NCBI RefSeq assembly: GCF_001202025.1
Contig: NZ_LGHS01000069.1
Coordinates: 1-64,000 of the forward strand
Source: Pseudorhodobacter aquimaris
Lineage (GTDB): Bacteria; Pseudomonadota; Alphaproteobacteria; Rhodobacterales; Rhodobacteraceae
Reading direction: 5' to 3'
DNA length: 64,000 nt
Below the pieces are notes generated by a model that did not search any database, had not been told where the DNA came from, and saw only the letters and a program-made list of their open reading frames with translations. Both the position numbers and the translations under genes were made by a program. Of the stretch, positions 52,518 to 61,191 are shown piece by piece (positions within the stretch are counted from its first letter, which is position 1; each line of letters begins with the position of its first letter).

Positions 52518-53548
52518 GCGGCACCCGTCACCCAAAGCCGGAACCGTTTGCTGCCGGTGATTTCCTGCACAACGCCCATCGCATGCAGTCGCGCCAAACC
52601 GCGTTCGGCACTGTCGCGGGAAACTCCAGTCAAGATCGCCGCCGCCTCGGTCGTCAAAATGGGCCGCGCGGCAATCGCATCAATCAGTTTCGCAGGCGTA
52701 GTCCCCTTCATTCCAGACGTTCGCGCGCGCGCAGAGGCCGCCCAAGCCTCAACCCGGTTCAGCTCCATCATCGCCGATTGCGCCCCGGACCGGACCGCTG
52801 CCAACCAATCGCCCAGGCTTTCCGGCTTGGCGCTCAACTGCCACGCCTTGCCCCCCGGTGCCACAGGCGCAAAGCCGAGCGCACGACATTCGGCCGCGGC
52901 AATCCGCCCCGCAGCGGTGGCGGGTTCCAACAAATCCTCGGGTGCCGAGACACCGGACAACCGCCAAAGCGCCTGCCCATATCCTGATTGGGTCAACGGG
53001 TGGCACCCAGCCATCTCTTGCATCCCGCTGCTGAACACCTCCGCCGCAAGATCGAATTCGGCCCCCTTTGGCCGCGGGCTCAGGTTTTCCGGCAACCCCG
53101 CACCGACGACCTCATGCAGGCCCAAAAAGCTGCGGATCGCAGGTAACGGGCCGGGCCGCGCCAACAACCGGCGATACACCCAAGATGCGCGCGCCAACTC
53201 GGCCCGGTTATCGCTCAGCCCCCCTGCCCCGCTCAAATAGGCCGCAATTTGCTCGCGCCGCACACGTACGCCCTGCACCCAAAGCATTGCCTCAACCTCG
53301 ATCAAGGCAAGCCGCTCTGCCGCGCCTGCGCCAAGAGTGAGGCAACGCTGATCCAGCATCGCCAGCGCTGCCGCCGTCCGCGCCAGTTGCGGAGCAATGG
53401 CAGCCTCGGCCTGCCGCCACCCGACCGGATCAATCAGCAGACGCGGGCCTACGGGTGCTGGAACACCCGATGAAGCGGGCTTCTTGCCTGCTTTTGGAAT
53501 GTATTTGTTTTCTGGGTCTTTCTGCGCCATATCCGCATAATAATCCAT
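52514..53548 (-). CDS. DUF1612/HTH-like protein of plasmid modules
   Basis: 344 residues. The C-terminus (about 285-344) is an HTH (AKLIDAIAARPILTTEAAAILTGVSRDSAERGLARLHAMGVVQEITGSKRFRLW); the middle is helical and Ala/Leu-rich. The whole resembles DUF1612-type helix-turn-helix proteins often found on alphaproteobacterial plasmids, but this is recognised from pattern only. It converges on the XRE-cupin gene with 4 bases overlap and lies behind parB on the same strand, after a terminator. An inverted repeat covers its start codon, which suggests self-regulation. Confidence 0.65.
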   Translation of the reverse strand: MDYYADMAQKDPENKYIPKAGKKPASSGVPAPVGPRLLIDPVGWRQAEAAIAPQLARTAAALAMLDQRCLTLGAGAAERLALIEVEAMLWVQGVRVRREQIAAYLSGAGGLSDNRAELARASWVYRRLLARPGPLPAIRSFLGLHEVVGAGLPENLSPRPKGAEFDLAAEVFSSGMQEMAGCHPLTQSGYGQALWRLSGVSAPEDLLEPATAAGRIAAAECRALGFAPVAPGGKAWQLSAKPESLGDWLAAVRSGAQSAMMELNRVEAWAASARARTSGMKGTTPAKLIDAIAARPILTTEAAAILTGVSRDSAERGLARLHAMGVVQEITGSKRFRLWVTGAA

Positions 53549-53558
53549 TAATGCGGAT
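53531..53558. promoter_or_regulatory. Interrupted palindrome over the start codon of the DUF1612-like gene
   Basis: ATCCGCAT (53531-53538) and ATGCGGAT (53551-53558) form perfect 8-bp arms, and TAAT-CC-ATTA sits between them. The ATG at 53548 lies inside. The next in-frame ATG (53530) lies just beyond the repeat, so the site may either regulate translation or transcription, or the real start may be 53530. Confidence 0.45.
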
Positions 53559-53680
53559 TACTCCAGCACCAGTTTTTTTATCACTGTTTTGGGAAGGGGC
53601 AGATCACTTGCGTGCCGAAGCCTGTGAAAACACTGCCCCATCCCACACGCATTAGCAAGCTATTTTCAGTTAAAATGCAA

Positions 53681-53711
53681 ACCGCCCCCAACACTAAATG
53701 TCGGGGGCGGT
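53681..53711 (-). terminator. Terminator behind parAB
   Basis: ACCGCCCCC (53681-53689) pairs with GGGGGCGGT (53703-53711); after one mismatch the stem gains three more pairs around a 5-base loop. On the minus strand it is followed by TTGCATTTT. It would end the parA-parB transcript before the DUF1612-like gene. Confidence 0.75.
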
Positions 53712-53717
53712 CAGCTG

Positions 53718-53741
53718 AAACCTTTTCCGCGGAAAAGGTTT
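53718..53741. repeat. par palindrome, copy 1 (behind parB)
   Basis: A perfect 24-bp palindrome with core CCTTTTCCGCGGAAAAGG flanked by AAA and TTT. It lies 10 bases after the parB stop codon. Two more copies lie in parB and parA. Together they look like parS-type centromere sites, bound by ParB. Confidence 0.8.
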
Positions 53742-53751
53742 TAAGGTACGG

Positions 53752-54861
53752 TCAACTGATCTGGTCAAGCAGGCCGCGCACGGCTGCCTCCAGCTTGCGG
53801 CGATCAATCGTAGAAAAATCACGATCCAAGCGTATCTCTAGCCGCCCTGCCCCGGCCACACATTTCGCTGCACCCTCAGGGCGCGCAATCTGAAAGCTGG
53901 TTTTTGCCTTAGCTTCGGCTGCGGGCCTATCGGGCCGCTTAGAGGCTGTTTTAGGCGCCGTCTCATCCCCAGCAAAGCGCCGGAGCACTGCCAGTTCATC
54001 CTCAACAGTGCGGTTACCCCATCCTTCAAGCTCCGCTTGAACAGCTGCAACAAAGCCTGGAATCGCGTCAATCTTGGCAGCCAGGGCCAAACCCAGTGCG
54101 CGCGGCACCTCGTGGATGAATTGCAACGTCTCGCCAAGACCTTTGACCACAGGAATAAAGCTGCGAATATAACTGCGCTTAGAGTAGCTGGCGGATTTGT
54201 AAAGCTTGGCGACGGCCTTATCAGGATCGGTAACATCCGTCATCGGATCTGCGGCATATTCAATCGCAAGCTGCGCCATCTCAGCCAATGAGATATCCTT
54301 GCGCACAAGGTTTTCGTCAACCATCCGGCGGTAAAGCACATCAAGCTCTGCCCCGCGCGCCATAATCCCCGCAGGGATTTTGCCATATGCCTCGGCATCC
54401 CCTGTTTCGGCCAAAAGCTGCGTAAAGGCCTGAATCCGGCGAAAGCCCTGAATCAACTCATAGCGCCCGTCGGCGCGCTGCTCTACGCGGATCGGGTTGG
54501 ACAGACCAACATCGCGAATAGATGAAACCAACTCTTCGAGTTCCTCATCAACGCCCGTATGGCGGTCACGGGTCAGCTTGCGGGTCTCGATCTGGTCAAG
54601 CGGGATCAGATCAACAATCAGACCCTGCTGTTTGAGCCGGACATGCTCATGCGCCAAAGCGTCGTTCTCCGCGCGAATTCTGGCCACCAGCGCCTCCCGA
54701 TCCCGAAGGCTGTCGGCATTCTCGGAAATCGCGGTCGCCATAGGGCCACGACGCGCCTCTGCCTTGGCCTTTGCTGGAGGAGAAACCTTTTCCGCGGAAA
54801 AGGTTTCTACAGTGTCCTCCTCCGGCAGCTCGATATCAAACATACGGCGTTTCTTGCTCAT
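53752..54861 (-). CDS. parB: Plasmid partition protein ParB
   Basis: 369 residues from the ATG at 54861, which overlaps the parA stop (ATGA). The ParB/Spo0J-like centre is clear: VDLIPLDQIETRKLTRDRHTGVDEELEELVSSIRDVGLSNPIRVEQ, then RYELIQGFRRIQAFTQL (ParB box II-like). ParB binds centromere sites and, with ParA, segregates the replicon. Residues 20-26 read TFSAEKV and are encoded by palindrome copy 2, within a low-complexity stretch between the N-terminal MSKKRRMFDIELPEED and the ParB core. The C-terminus has Ala/Lys-rich linker sequence and a conserved end (GRLEIRLDRDFSTIDRRKLEAAV). Confidence 0.93.
   Translation of the reverse strand: MSKKRRMFDIELPEEDTVETFSAEKVSPPAKAKAEARRGPMATAISENADSLRDREALVARIRAENDALAHEHVRLKQQGLIVDLIPLDQIETRKLTRDRHTGVDEELEELVSSIRDVGLSNPIRVEQRADGRYELIQGFRRIQAFTQLLAETGDAEAYGKIPAGIMARGAELDVLYRRMVDENLVRKDISLAEMAQLAIEYAADPMTDVTDPDKAVAKLYKSASYSKRSYIRSFIPVVKGLGETLQFIHEVPRALGLALAAKIDAIPGFVAAVQAELEGWGNRTVEDELAVLRRFAGDETAPKTASKRPDRPAAEAKAKTSFQIARPEGAAKCVAGAGRLEIRLDRDFSTIDRRKLEAAVRGLLDQIS
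54781..54808. repeat. par palindrome, copy 2 (inside parB)
   Basis: The same core as copy 1, here perfect over 28 bases (AGAAA on the left, TTTCT on the right). It encodes Thr-Phe-Ser-Ala-Glu-Lys-Val at ParB residues 20-26. The reading frame is the same as in copy 3. Confidence 0.9.
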
Positions 54862-56165
54862 GATGTTTTCTCCAACTTCTCCCACGCATCAAGGACGGAG
54901 GTTTTGAATTCTTCATAGGCCCCATCGAACGACGCACGCGCACGCCGCCAGGTTTCCCGCGTCATTATCCGGTAGTCGATTTCATACACCGACGACAGGA
55001 AACGGCCGGATTGCTCCACCGCTCGGGTCATCTCTATAGGGTGCTTGGCAACATGCGGGCCAAAAACCTTGCCAAAGGCCTGAAACATTGCGCGGTGCAA
55101 CTCATTCCCCGGCTCATAGCGCGTCATCAAAAAGCGGATGTCGCAAAATTGTTTGGGGAGTGAAACCTTTTCCGCGGAAAAGGTTTGACCGAACCCGTCA
55201 TTCAGGTCGGCGAGCGCCTCAGAGAGTTGGCCGATGAAGGACGTGGTGCTGTCATATTCCCAATACCCCGGCCCCGACGGTACATAGAGCATATCCGCCG
55301 CAAAGACCGCATTCATCGACTGATAGCCAATCGCAGGCGGGCAGTCGAAAATGATCAGGTCATAAGAGTCGTCCGGAAGTGCGTCGAGGTAACGGGAGAC
55401 CGCACCAAAGAAAGTCCAGTCCGGATTGAGGTGGCGATATTGGGCCGAGGCAAATTCAACAAAGGCGGCGTTGGCACAGCTGGGCACAATGTCAATTGTG
55501 GGCCAAGCCGTTGGCATGATGAAATCGGATACGCGCAAATCACCCAGGCCCATATCGCGGATCGAAGACGGGATCCGGCGCTGGGGCAAAGCGGCACCGC
55601 TTTCCGCGCCAGTCACCGCCGCGTTCATCCGGTCGGTTTCACGCAATAGGTCGCGCGCCATGATGCCCCAAACGGTGTGCTCCTCAGACACATCATTAAG
55701 GCCCATGGAATGAGACAGCGTCGCCTGCGGATCGAAATCGACGACCAGCACCCGATAGCCATCCAGCGCCGAGGCATGGGCAAGATGCAACGCCACGGTC
55801 GATTTGCCCGCACCACCCTTGAAGTTGGCAATGGCCACACGAAACGCCCGCTTGCCTGCAGGGCGCTTGGGCATCAGCGATTTGCGGTTGATCTTCATCT
55901 TGCGGCGCAGCTCGTTGATCTCATCCAGGCTGAACCAGCGCTGACGCCCTTCAGGCTCCACCTCACCGCTGGGCAAATCAGGTTCGGCAGCCAGACGGCC
56001 CCGAAACGTTGACTGGTTGATCTTGAAGATCAGCTCCGACACTTCCCAGCTGGAGAACCGCCGCAGGGTCTTCTCCATCTCAGGCGAGAAGGTCTGGCGA
56101 CGAATCCAGCTCTGCATCTTGAGCGACTGCGCCTGAAGATTGGCGAGGTCCGTATGATCGTACAT
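54858..56165 (-). CDS. parA: Plasmid partition ATPase ParA
   Basis: 435 residues from the ATG at 56165 (GGAACG upstream). An N-terminal DNA-binding part (about 30-100, including the MerR-like WFSLDEINELRRKM) precedes the ATPase domain: deviant Walker A KGGAGKST at 116-123, Walker A' VLVVDFDPQATLS, and LIIFDCPPAIGYQSM. This is the long type I ParA of plasmids, which can also repress its own operon. Residues 328-334 read TFSAEKV, encoded by palindrome copy 3, as an insertion between FIGQLSEALADLNDGFGQ and the SLPKQFCDIRFLMTRY strand. The frame is open to 56231. Confidence 0.94.
   Translation of the reverse strand: MYDHTDLANLQAQSLKMQSWIRRQTFSPEMEKTLRRFSSWEVSELIFKINQSTFRGRLAAEPDLPSGEVEPEGRQRWFSLDEINELRRKMKINRKSLMPKRPAGKRAFRVAIANFKGGAGKSTVALHLAHASALDGYRVLVVDFDPQATLSHSMGLNDVSEEHTVWGIMARDLLRETDRMNAAVTGAESGAALPQRRIPSSIRDMGLGDLRVSDFIMPTAWPTIDIVPSCANAAFVEFASAQYRHLNPDWTFFGAVSRYLDALPDDSYDLIIFDCPPAIGYQSMNAVFAADMLYVPSGPGYWEYDSTTSFIGQLSEALADLNDGFGQTFSAEKVSLPKQFCDIRFLMTRYEPGNELHRAMFQAFGKVFGPHVAKHPIEMTRAVEQSGRFLSSVYEIDYRIMTRETWRRARASFDGAYEEFKTSVLDAWEKLEKTS
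55163..55186. repeat. par palindrome, copy 3 (inside parA)
   Basis: Identical 24-bp palindrome, in frame in parA where it encodes Thr-Phe-Ser-Ala-Glu-Lys-Val at residues 328-334. The flanking bases differ from copies 1 and 2, so only the palindrome itself is shared. Confidence 0.9.
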
Positions 56166-56672
56166 GGGGCGTTCCGTTCTTTTGTGGACGTTAATGACTG
56201 CTACTTTCCCAATTACGCTGTATTTGCACAAAATGCAAAAGCAGAGTTATAGTATTCACAGGAATCTCGATATTGCTGCAAACCCCTTATATTAAAGGCC
56301 ATAGCAGCCGAATCGGGCCCCCGGGGAATCGCTGCGCCGCGAGCGTCAAAATCAGGTGGCGCGCCACGCTATTTGGGGGGACAGGTAATGCGCCCACACC
56401 ACAGATAGGGTGACAAAAGCCAGCGATGAGGGGACATACAGGGTGTCCCCCATTACCATAGAACCTTATTCTTTTAGAATAGATTGAAGATCGAAAGACC
56501 GGGGAACAAGGTAAAATCTTGAAACGGTCTTGACAGAATCGAACCTTCGGACGCAAATAGGCCAAGGTTCGACAAAAGCGTTGGCAAACAGCGGCGGACC
56601 CCTGGAAAAAGGGCGCAGACCCTTAACAACATCGGCGGGGTATTGTCCCCAAAAGCAGAGAGGCACGGGGCA
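56166..56672. other. Origin-like region between parA and rep
   Basis: About 500 bases without a gene between the divergent parA and replicase. It holds TATTCT-TTT-AGAATA at 56467-56481 and a 9-bp inverted repeat TCGAACCTT / AAGGTTCGA at 56539-56547 and 56564-56572. A further GAACCTT lies at 56461-56467. The base composition is lower in GC than around. Position and repeats fit a plasmid origin with replicase-binding sites, but no standard DnaA box was seen. Confidence 0.5.
56539..56572. repeat. Inverted repeat in the origin-like region
   Basis: TCGAACCTT and AAGGTTCGA are perfect 9-bp arms with a 16-base spacer. The half-site GAACCTT occurs once more at 56461. It is a candidate binding site for the replicase. 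Confidence 0.5.
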
Positions 56673-57350
56673 GTGCTGGTCACCAAACCTGTCGGGCGGG
56701 ATGCCTCGACGAAGAAATATGACATATTGTCAGCCTTGTCAGCCTATGCTCTGTCACAAGACAAGCATGCACAACGGCGGATTCTGCGCCTGATGTCGCT
56801 TATCACCACGCGCTACAACTGGCAGCGCAACGAACTTTCGATGGGCCAAGAGGATATTGCGCGGCTATGGTCTGTTGATCTACGCACAGTAAAGCGAGAG
56901 ATGGCGAAACTACGCGCCCTTGGATGGCTGGTTGAAACTCGCGGGGCGGCACGGGGCAGGGTGGCGCTTCATGCTTTGGATCTGGCGATGATCATGGCCG
57001 ATACGCAATGTGTCTGGCCAAATATCGGCCCGGATTTCATTGAACGCCAAGCTGCCAAAATGCCTGCGCCTGAAACAACGAACGTTGTGCCCTTTCAGCA
57101 AATCGCCAACATACCCGCCGACGGCTCGGTCTGGGCGGCGGCGCAGCATGCCTTTCAGGCACAAGACGGCGCGGCATATTCTGCGTGGATTTCACGCCTG
57201 TCAGAGATAGAGCGCGACGGCGGCACCTTGTGCCTTTTGGCCCCGTCACGCTTTCACAAGACCTATGTAGAGACACATCTGGCCGATAGGCTGACCCGCA
57301 TTTTGCGCAGGATTGATCCGTCAATTTCAGGCGTACGGATTGATGTCTAG
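56673..57350 (+). CDS. DnaA-like plasmid replicase
   Basis: 225 residues from a GTG at 56673 (AGAGAGG and GGGG upstream); a TTG at 56643 is an alternative start. The N-terminal half is helical and ends in a winged-HTH-like part (MGQEDIARLWSVDLRTVKREMAKLRALGWLVET). The C-terminal part from about 150 (SVWAAAQHAFQAQDGAAYSAWISRLSEIERDGGTLCLLAPSRFHKTYVETHLADRLTRILRRI) resembles DnaA domain I, which gives the Rhodobacterales DnaA-like plasmid type its name. It diverges from parA across the origin-like region, the usual layout of that plasmid class. Confidence 0.85.
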   Translation: MLVTKPVGRDASTKKYDILSALSAYALSQDKHAQRRILRLMSLITTRYNWQRNELSMGQEDIARLWSVDLRTVKREMAKLRALGWLVETRGAARGRVALHALDLAMIMADTQCVWPNIGPDFIERQAAKMPAPETTNVVPFQQIANIPADGSVWAAAQHAFQAQDGAAYSAWISRLSEIERDGGTLCLLAPSRFHKTYVETHLADRLTRILRRIDPSISGVRIDV

Positions 57351-57517
57351 GCACAGCAAGGGCGTTTGCGCCAAAGGGGGGAGGGTGATATGGCTGATGA
57401 TCGCTGACTCGGACGGGTTTAACCTCTTCGTGACGGCTTCGGAATATAACGTCCTATAGCCGATCGTCTGGTTTATTGCCGCGATTTGCTGAGGTTTGAC
57501 ACTGTCGAGGGGGGCTG

Positions 57518-59173
57518 ATGATGCGCTCGATCTATTTCCAACAACGCTACGCAATGCTTGGCGTGGCGCTAATCGCGACGATTATATGCGCTTTCGGTGC
57601 GGTGCTGACCGGCTCTGGCTGGTTTATCTCGCTGTTTGTGATCTGCGCGGCGTTCTTTGCCTTGGGAATTCGTGACGTGCGCCAGCCGCGACATGCTGTT
57701 CTGCGCAATTACCCGATTATCGGACATATCCGTTATTTGATGGAATCGATCCGACCAGAGATCCGCCAGTATCTGCTGGAGAGTGACCGCGATGAGGAAC
57801 CCTTCAGCCGCGAAACACGCAGTTTGGTTTATCAACGCGCCAAGGGGGTTGAGGATAAGAAGCCTTTTGGCACCTCGGAACGGGTTTACGAATCGGGCTA
57901 TGCTTGGGTGACCCATTCGGTTGTGCCCAAACATATCACAGACAGCGATTTTCGGGTAGAGATCGGGGGCAAGCAATGCCAGCAGCCCTACAATGCCTCT
58001 ATTTATAATATCTCTGCGATGAGCTTTGGTGCCCTTTCCGGCAATGCGATCAAAGCGTTGAATGCGGGCGCCAAAATTGGCGGTTTCGCACATGATTCCG
58101 GTGAGGGCAGCATCAGCACCCACCACCGGCAAGGCGGAGACCTGATTTTTCAGGTGGCTTCGGCCTATTTCGGATGCCGGGATGATGAGGGGCGTTTCGA
58201 CCCGCAGAAATTCGCGGAGCAGGCGGCGGATCCTCATGTCAAGATGATTGAGATCAAACTGAGCCAAGGCGCGAAGCCGGGCCACGGGGGGATGTTACCC
58301 GCCTCCAAGATCAGCGCCGAGATTGCCGAAACGCGGGGCATCCCGATGGGTGTCGATTGTGTCTCTCCAGCGGCGCATAGTGAATTTTCAACCCCGCTTG
58401 AGCTGATGGACTTCGTTGCGCGGTTGCGGGACCTTTCGGGTGGTAAACCCGTCGGTTTGAAACTGTGCATCGGCCACCGCAGAGAGTTTATGTGCATGGT
58501 AAAGGCCATGCTGGAAACGGGAATCAATCCTGATTTCATCGTTGTTGACGGTAAAGAGGGCGGTACAGGCTCTGCCCCGCTGGAGTTTGCCAACCGCGTC
58601 GGGATGCCGATGCTGGAGGGGCTGCATTTCGTTCACAACACCCTGCGCGGTGCTGGTTTGCGCGAAGAAATCAGGATTGGTGCGGCGGGTAAAATCGTTA
58701 CAGCGTTTGATATTGCGCGGGCTTTGGCGCTGGGGGCGGATTGGTGCAACTCTGCCCGCGGGTTCATGTTTGCGCTTGGCTGCATTCAGGCGCAGGCATG
58801 CCATACGAATAAATGCCCGGTGGGCATTGCCACACAAGACGGGCTGCGCCAGCGCGCCTTGGACCCTGATAACAAAAGCGTACGTGTGGCGCGATTCCAT
58901 GCCAATACACTGAAGGCATTGGCCGAAATTGCCGGCGCTGCAGGGCTGGACCGCCCGAACGACTTTTTACCCTATCACTTGATGTTCCGTCAAACCGACA
59001 GCGCATTTCGCGACGGCAATGAGGTGTATGCCTATTTGCCAGAAGGTTTCTTGTTGGCCAAGGAAGAGCATCCGGACTTGCGCGAATGGCATGGGCGTTG
59101 GGGCAGGGCGGCTGCTGACAGCTTTGCACCAAAGGAAATACCGCACGGCCCCTACAGGATCGCGGCTCAATAG
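57518..59173 (+). CDS. FMN-binding glutamate synthase-like membrane protein
   Basis: 551 residues from the ATG at 57518 (GAGGGGGG 5 bases before). Two N-terminal membrane helices (MLGVALIATIICAFGAVL and WFISLFVICAAFFALGI) precede a GltB-type FMN/3Fe-4S core: IYNISAMSFGALSGNAIKALNAGAK, GVDCVSPAAHSEFSTPLELMDFVARLR, IVVDGKEGGTGSAP and the cluster CHTNKCPVG near residue 428. There is no amidotransferase domain, so it is not a complete glutamate synthase; the family is widespread and its true reaction is unclear. It follows the replicase by 167 bases. Confidence 0.88.
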   Translation: MMRSIYFQQRYAMLGVALIATIICAFGAVLTGSGWFISLFVICAAFFALGIRDVRQPRHAVLRNYPIIGHIRYLMESIRPEIRQYLLESDRDEEPFSRETRSLVYQRAKGVEDKKPFGTSERVYESGYAWVTHSVVPKHITDSDFRVEIGGKQCQQPYNASIYNISAMSFGALSGNAIKALNAGAKIGGFAHDSGEGSISTHHRQGGDLIFQVASAYFGCRDDEGRFDPQKFAEQAADPHVKMIEIKLSQGAKPGHGGMLPASKISAEIAETRGIPMGVDCVSPAAHSEFSTPLELMDFVARLRDLSGGKPVGLKLCIGHRREFMCMVKAMLETGINPDFIVVDGKEGGTGSAPLEFANRVGMPMLEGLHFVHNTLRGAGLREEIRIGAAGKIVTAFDIARALALGADWCNSARGFMFALGCIQAQACHTNKCPVGIATQDGLRQRALDPDNKSVRVARFHANTLKALAEIAGAAGLDRPNDFLPYHLMFRQTDSAFRDGNEVYAYLPEGFLLAKEEHPDLREWHGRWGRAAADSFAPKEIPHGPYRIAAQ

Positions 59174-59201
59174 GCGATTTTCAAGGGCAGAGTACAAAGA
59201 T

Positions 59202-59237
59202 CCTCTCTCCGGTCGAATGTTAATGACCGGAGAGAGG
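59202..59237. terminator. Bidirectional terminator
   Basis: CCTCTCTCCGGTC (59202-59214) and GACCGGAGAGAGG (59225-59237) are perfect 13-bp arms around a 10-base loop. It lies between the converging FMN-protein and tctA genes. The minus-strand side continues with ATCTTTGTACTCT. Confidence 0.85.
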
Positions 59238-59248
59238 GGCGCGAACCG

Positions 59249-60735
59249 TTATTCGGCAGCAGGCTTGGTTCCCATGATACGTTTGGCATGGGCCAAAAGC
59301 GGGGGAAGCAGCAGCAACGCAATGATCACCCACATAACCTTGGCGATCGGGCTCTCAAAGAATATCCAAGGCGAACCCTTGCCGATGATCATACCCTGAG
59401 AAAAGCCATGCTCGGCAATTGGCCCCAGAATAAGGCCCAAGATAAGCGCCTCTAGCGAGTAGCCGATCTTTTTCAGGATCAGGCCGAAGAAGGCAAAACC
59501 GATCATCAGATAGACGTCAAACACCGATTGATGCAGCGAATACGACCCGAGGATCGCAAAGGCGCTGATCACTGTACCATGATCGCGGGTGGAATAAGGG
59601 CGATACGGGCGAGATATGGGGCAACGCTGATCCCAACGACCAAGAAGACGATATTAGCGATAAACAGCGAGTAGATGAAGGGATAAGTCTTGTCGGCATG
59701 TACGGCAAACAAGTCCGGCCCCGGAATCATACCATGGATAATGAACGCCCCCATCAAGGCCGCCGCAACCGAGTTGCCCGGAATCCCCAAGGTCAGGGTT
59801 GGCACCAGCGACCCGCCGACACACCCGTTATTACCGGCCTCGGCGGCGGCAATACCCTCTGGGGCGCCTTTGCCGAACATTTGCTTGGCCTTGGACAGGC
59901 GTTTCGCAAAATTATAGGATAGGAACGCCGCAATCGTAGCACCTTCCCCCGGCAAGATGCCGACAACTGTCCCGGTGCCCGATCCGAGGGCCATGTACTT
60001 AGTGATCCCTTTGGGCATTGCTTCGGATTTCTGGGATTGCTTCAGAACCGAGGCGTCAATCTGTGTGCTGTGCCGTTGGCCGGCAATTTCCAGCATCTGG
60101 ATCATCGAAAACAAGCCGATCAATGCGGGCATGAAGTCGATGCCGTCGATCAGATTAATGGACCCCATGGTATAACGCAGACTGCCCGACATCGCATCGG
60201 TGCCGATGATCGCGATCATCATTCCCAAAACACCGGCCAGCAGGGATTTGAGCAGCGATGTCTCCTCATCCGCGATGGAAACAATCCCCGCAAGGCCCAT
60301 CAAGGCCAGCAGGAAGGTTTCGGCCGGGCCGAAATGTAGGGCCTGTGCCGCAAGAAAGGGCGCAAACAGCAGCAAAACCAGAACGGAGAATGTCCCCCCC
60401 ATGAAGGAGGCAACCACCGAGATTTTCAGCGCAAGCATGCCTCTGCCTTGCTTGCTCATCGGGTAGCCTTCGATGGCGGTTGCCACAGCGGCGGGAGTGC
60501 CCGGTGTGTTTAGCAAAATGGCGGGAATTGACCCGCCATACATCGCCCCTGCATAAATCCCGCCAAGCAGCATCAAGCCCATGACAGGGTCCATCGTATA
60601 GGTAAAAGGCACCAAAAGCCCGACGGCCATTGTCGCGGTGAGGCCCGGCATGGCCCCGATAACGACGCCGGCAACCGTGCCGATAATAACCGACAAAAGG
60701 CCTTCGAGCGTAAAAACGGTCGCTAGATATTCCAT
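59249..60735 (-). pseudogene. tctA: TctA large membrane subunit, split by a one-base frameshift
   Basis: TctA is the large membrane protein of TTT carboxylate transporters, about 500 residues. Here the first frame (60735-59569, 388 residues) holds the family core (GAMPGLTATMAVGLLVPFTYTMDP, AMYGGSIPAILLNTPGTPAAVATAIEGYPM, LGIPGNSVAAALMGAFIIHGMIPGP) but stops after IPPAIMVQ. The second frame (59572-59249, 107 residues) continues as VISAFAILGSYSLHQSVFDV, the normal TctA C-terminus. Together they give 495 residues. One extra C at about 59572 (GTACCAGTG for GTACAGTG) would restore the canonical Pro-Val-Ile. The overlap reads CAGTGATC, so a GTGA restart could still yield two chains. It is a mutation, a sequencing error, or a true two-piece protein. 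Confidence 0.85.
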
Positions 60736-60744
60736 TGAAAAACC

Positions 60745-61191
60745 TTAGAAAAACGCAGGGCTTGGCAGGTTGACCGAAAGCAGGCGGATGAAGATCAGGT
60801 AGACGCCCAACAAGACGGCACCGGTTGAAAGCCCAATCACCAATGGATTGCGGTAGCCCAACATCCAGGCTATTGCCGGAATGAAGATCGCAGCCGGAAT
60901 GAAGAAGCCAAGGCTCTCAAACGACACTGCAAAAAGGACCAACCCCGCGACCAGCCCGAAAAACCGGGCTGCGCGACCAAAGAGGTCCAGTGGCTCATCA
61001 TGCGTCGTCTTGCGCAGTGAAAACAGCAGTTGCACCGTACTTAGCCCGCCAAAGGAAACCGCCAGAAATCGCACGTAAACGGCGGAGGTTTTCTGGGCGA
61101 TACCAGTGTAACTGGCCGTGCTGATATAAAGCAGCACGGCCAGAACGATGAAACCGCCAAGCACAAGACGGTCAAGAGTTGCGCGGGTCAT
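60745..61191 (-). CDS. tctB: TctB small membrane subunit
   Basis: 148 residues with four predicted membrane helices (LVLGGFIVLAVLLYIST, VRFLAVSFGGLSTVQLLFSL, FFGLVAGLVLFAVSFESLGFFIPAAIFIPAIAWML, VIGLSTGAVLLGVYLIFIRLL), as usual for TctB. It lies 9 bases before tctA, and its start overlaps the stop of tctC by 1 base. The order receptor-TctB-TctA is standard. Confidence 0.88.
   Translation of the reverse strand: MTRATLDRLVLGGFIVLAVLLYISTASYTGIAQKTSAVYVRFLAVSFGGLSTVQLLFSLRKTTHDEPLDLFGRAARFFGLVAGLVLFAVSFESLGFFIPAAIFIPAIAWMLGYRNPLVIGLSTGAVLLGVYLIFIRLLSVNLPSPAFF

Noticed and set aside
53612-53893. A 93-residue plus-strand frame that also contains FSAEKV
   Set aside because: The peptide appears only because the DNA is a palindrome; the frame is the antisense of parB and the terminator.
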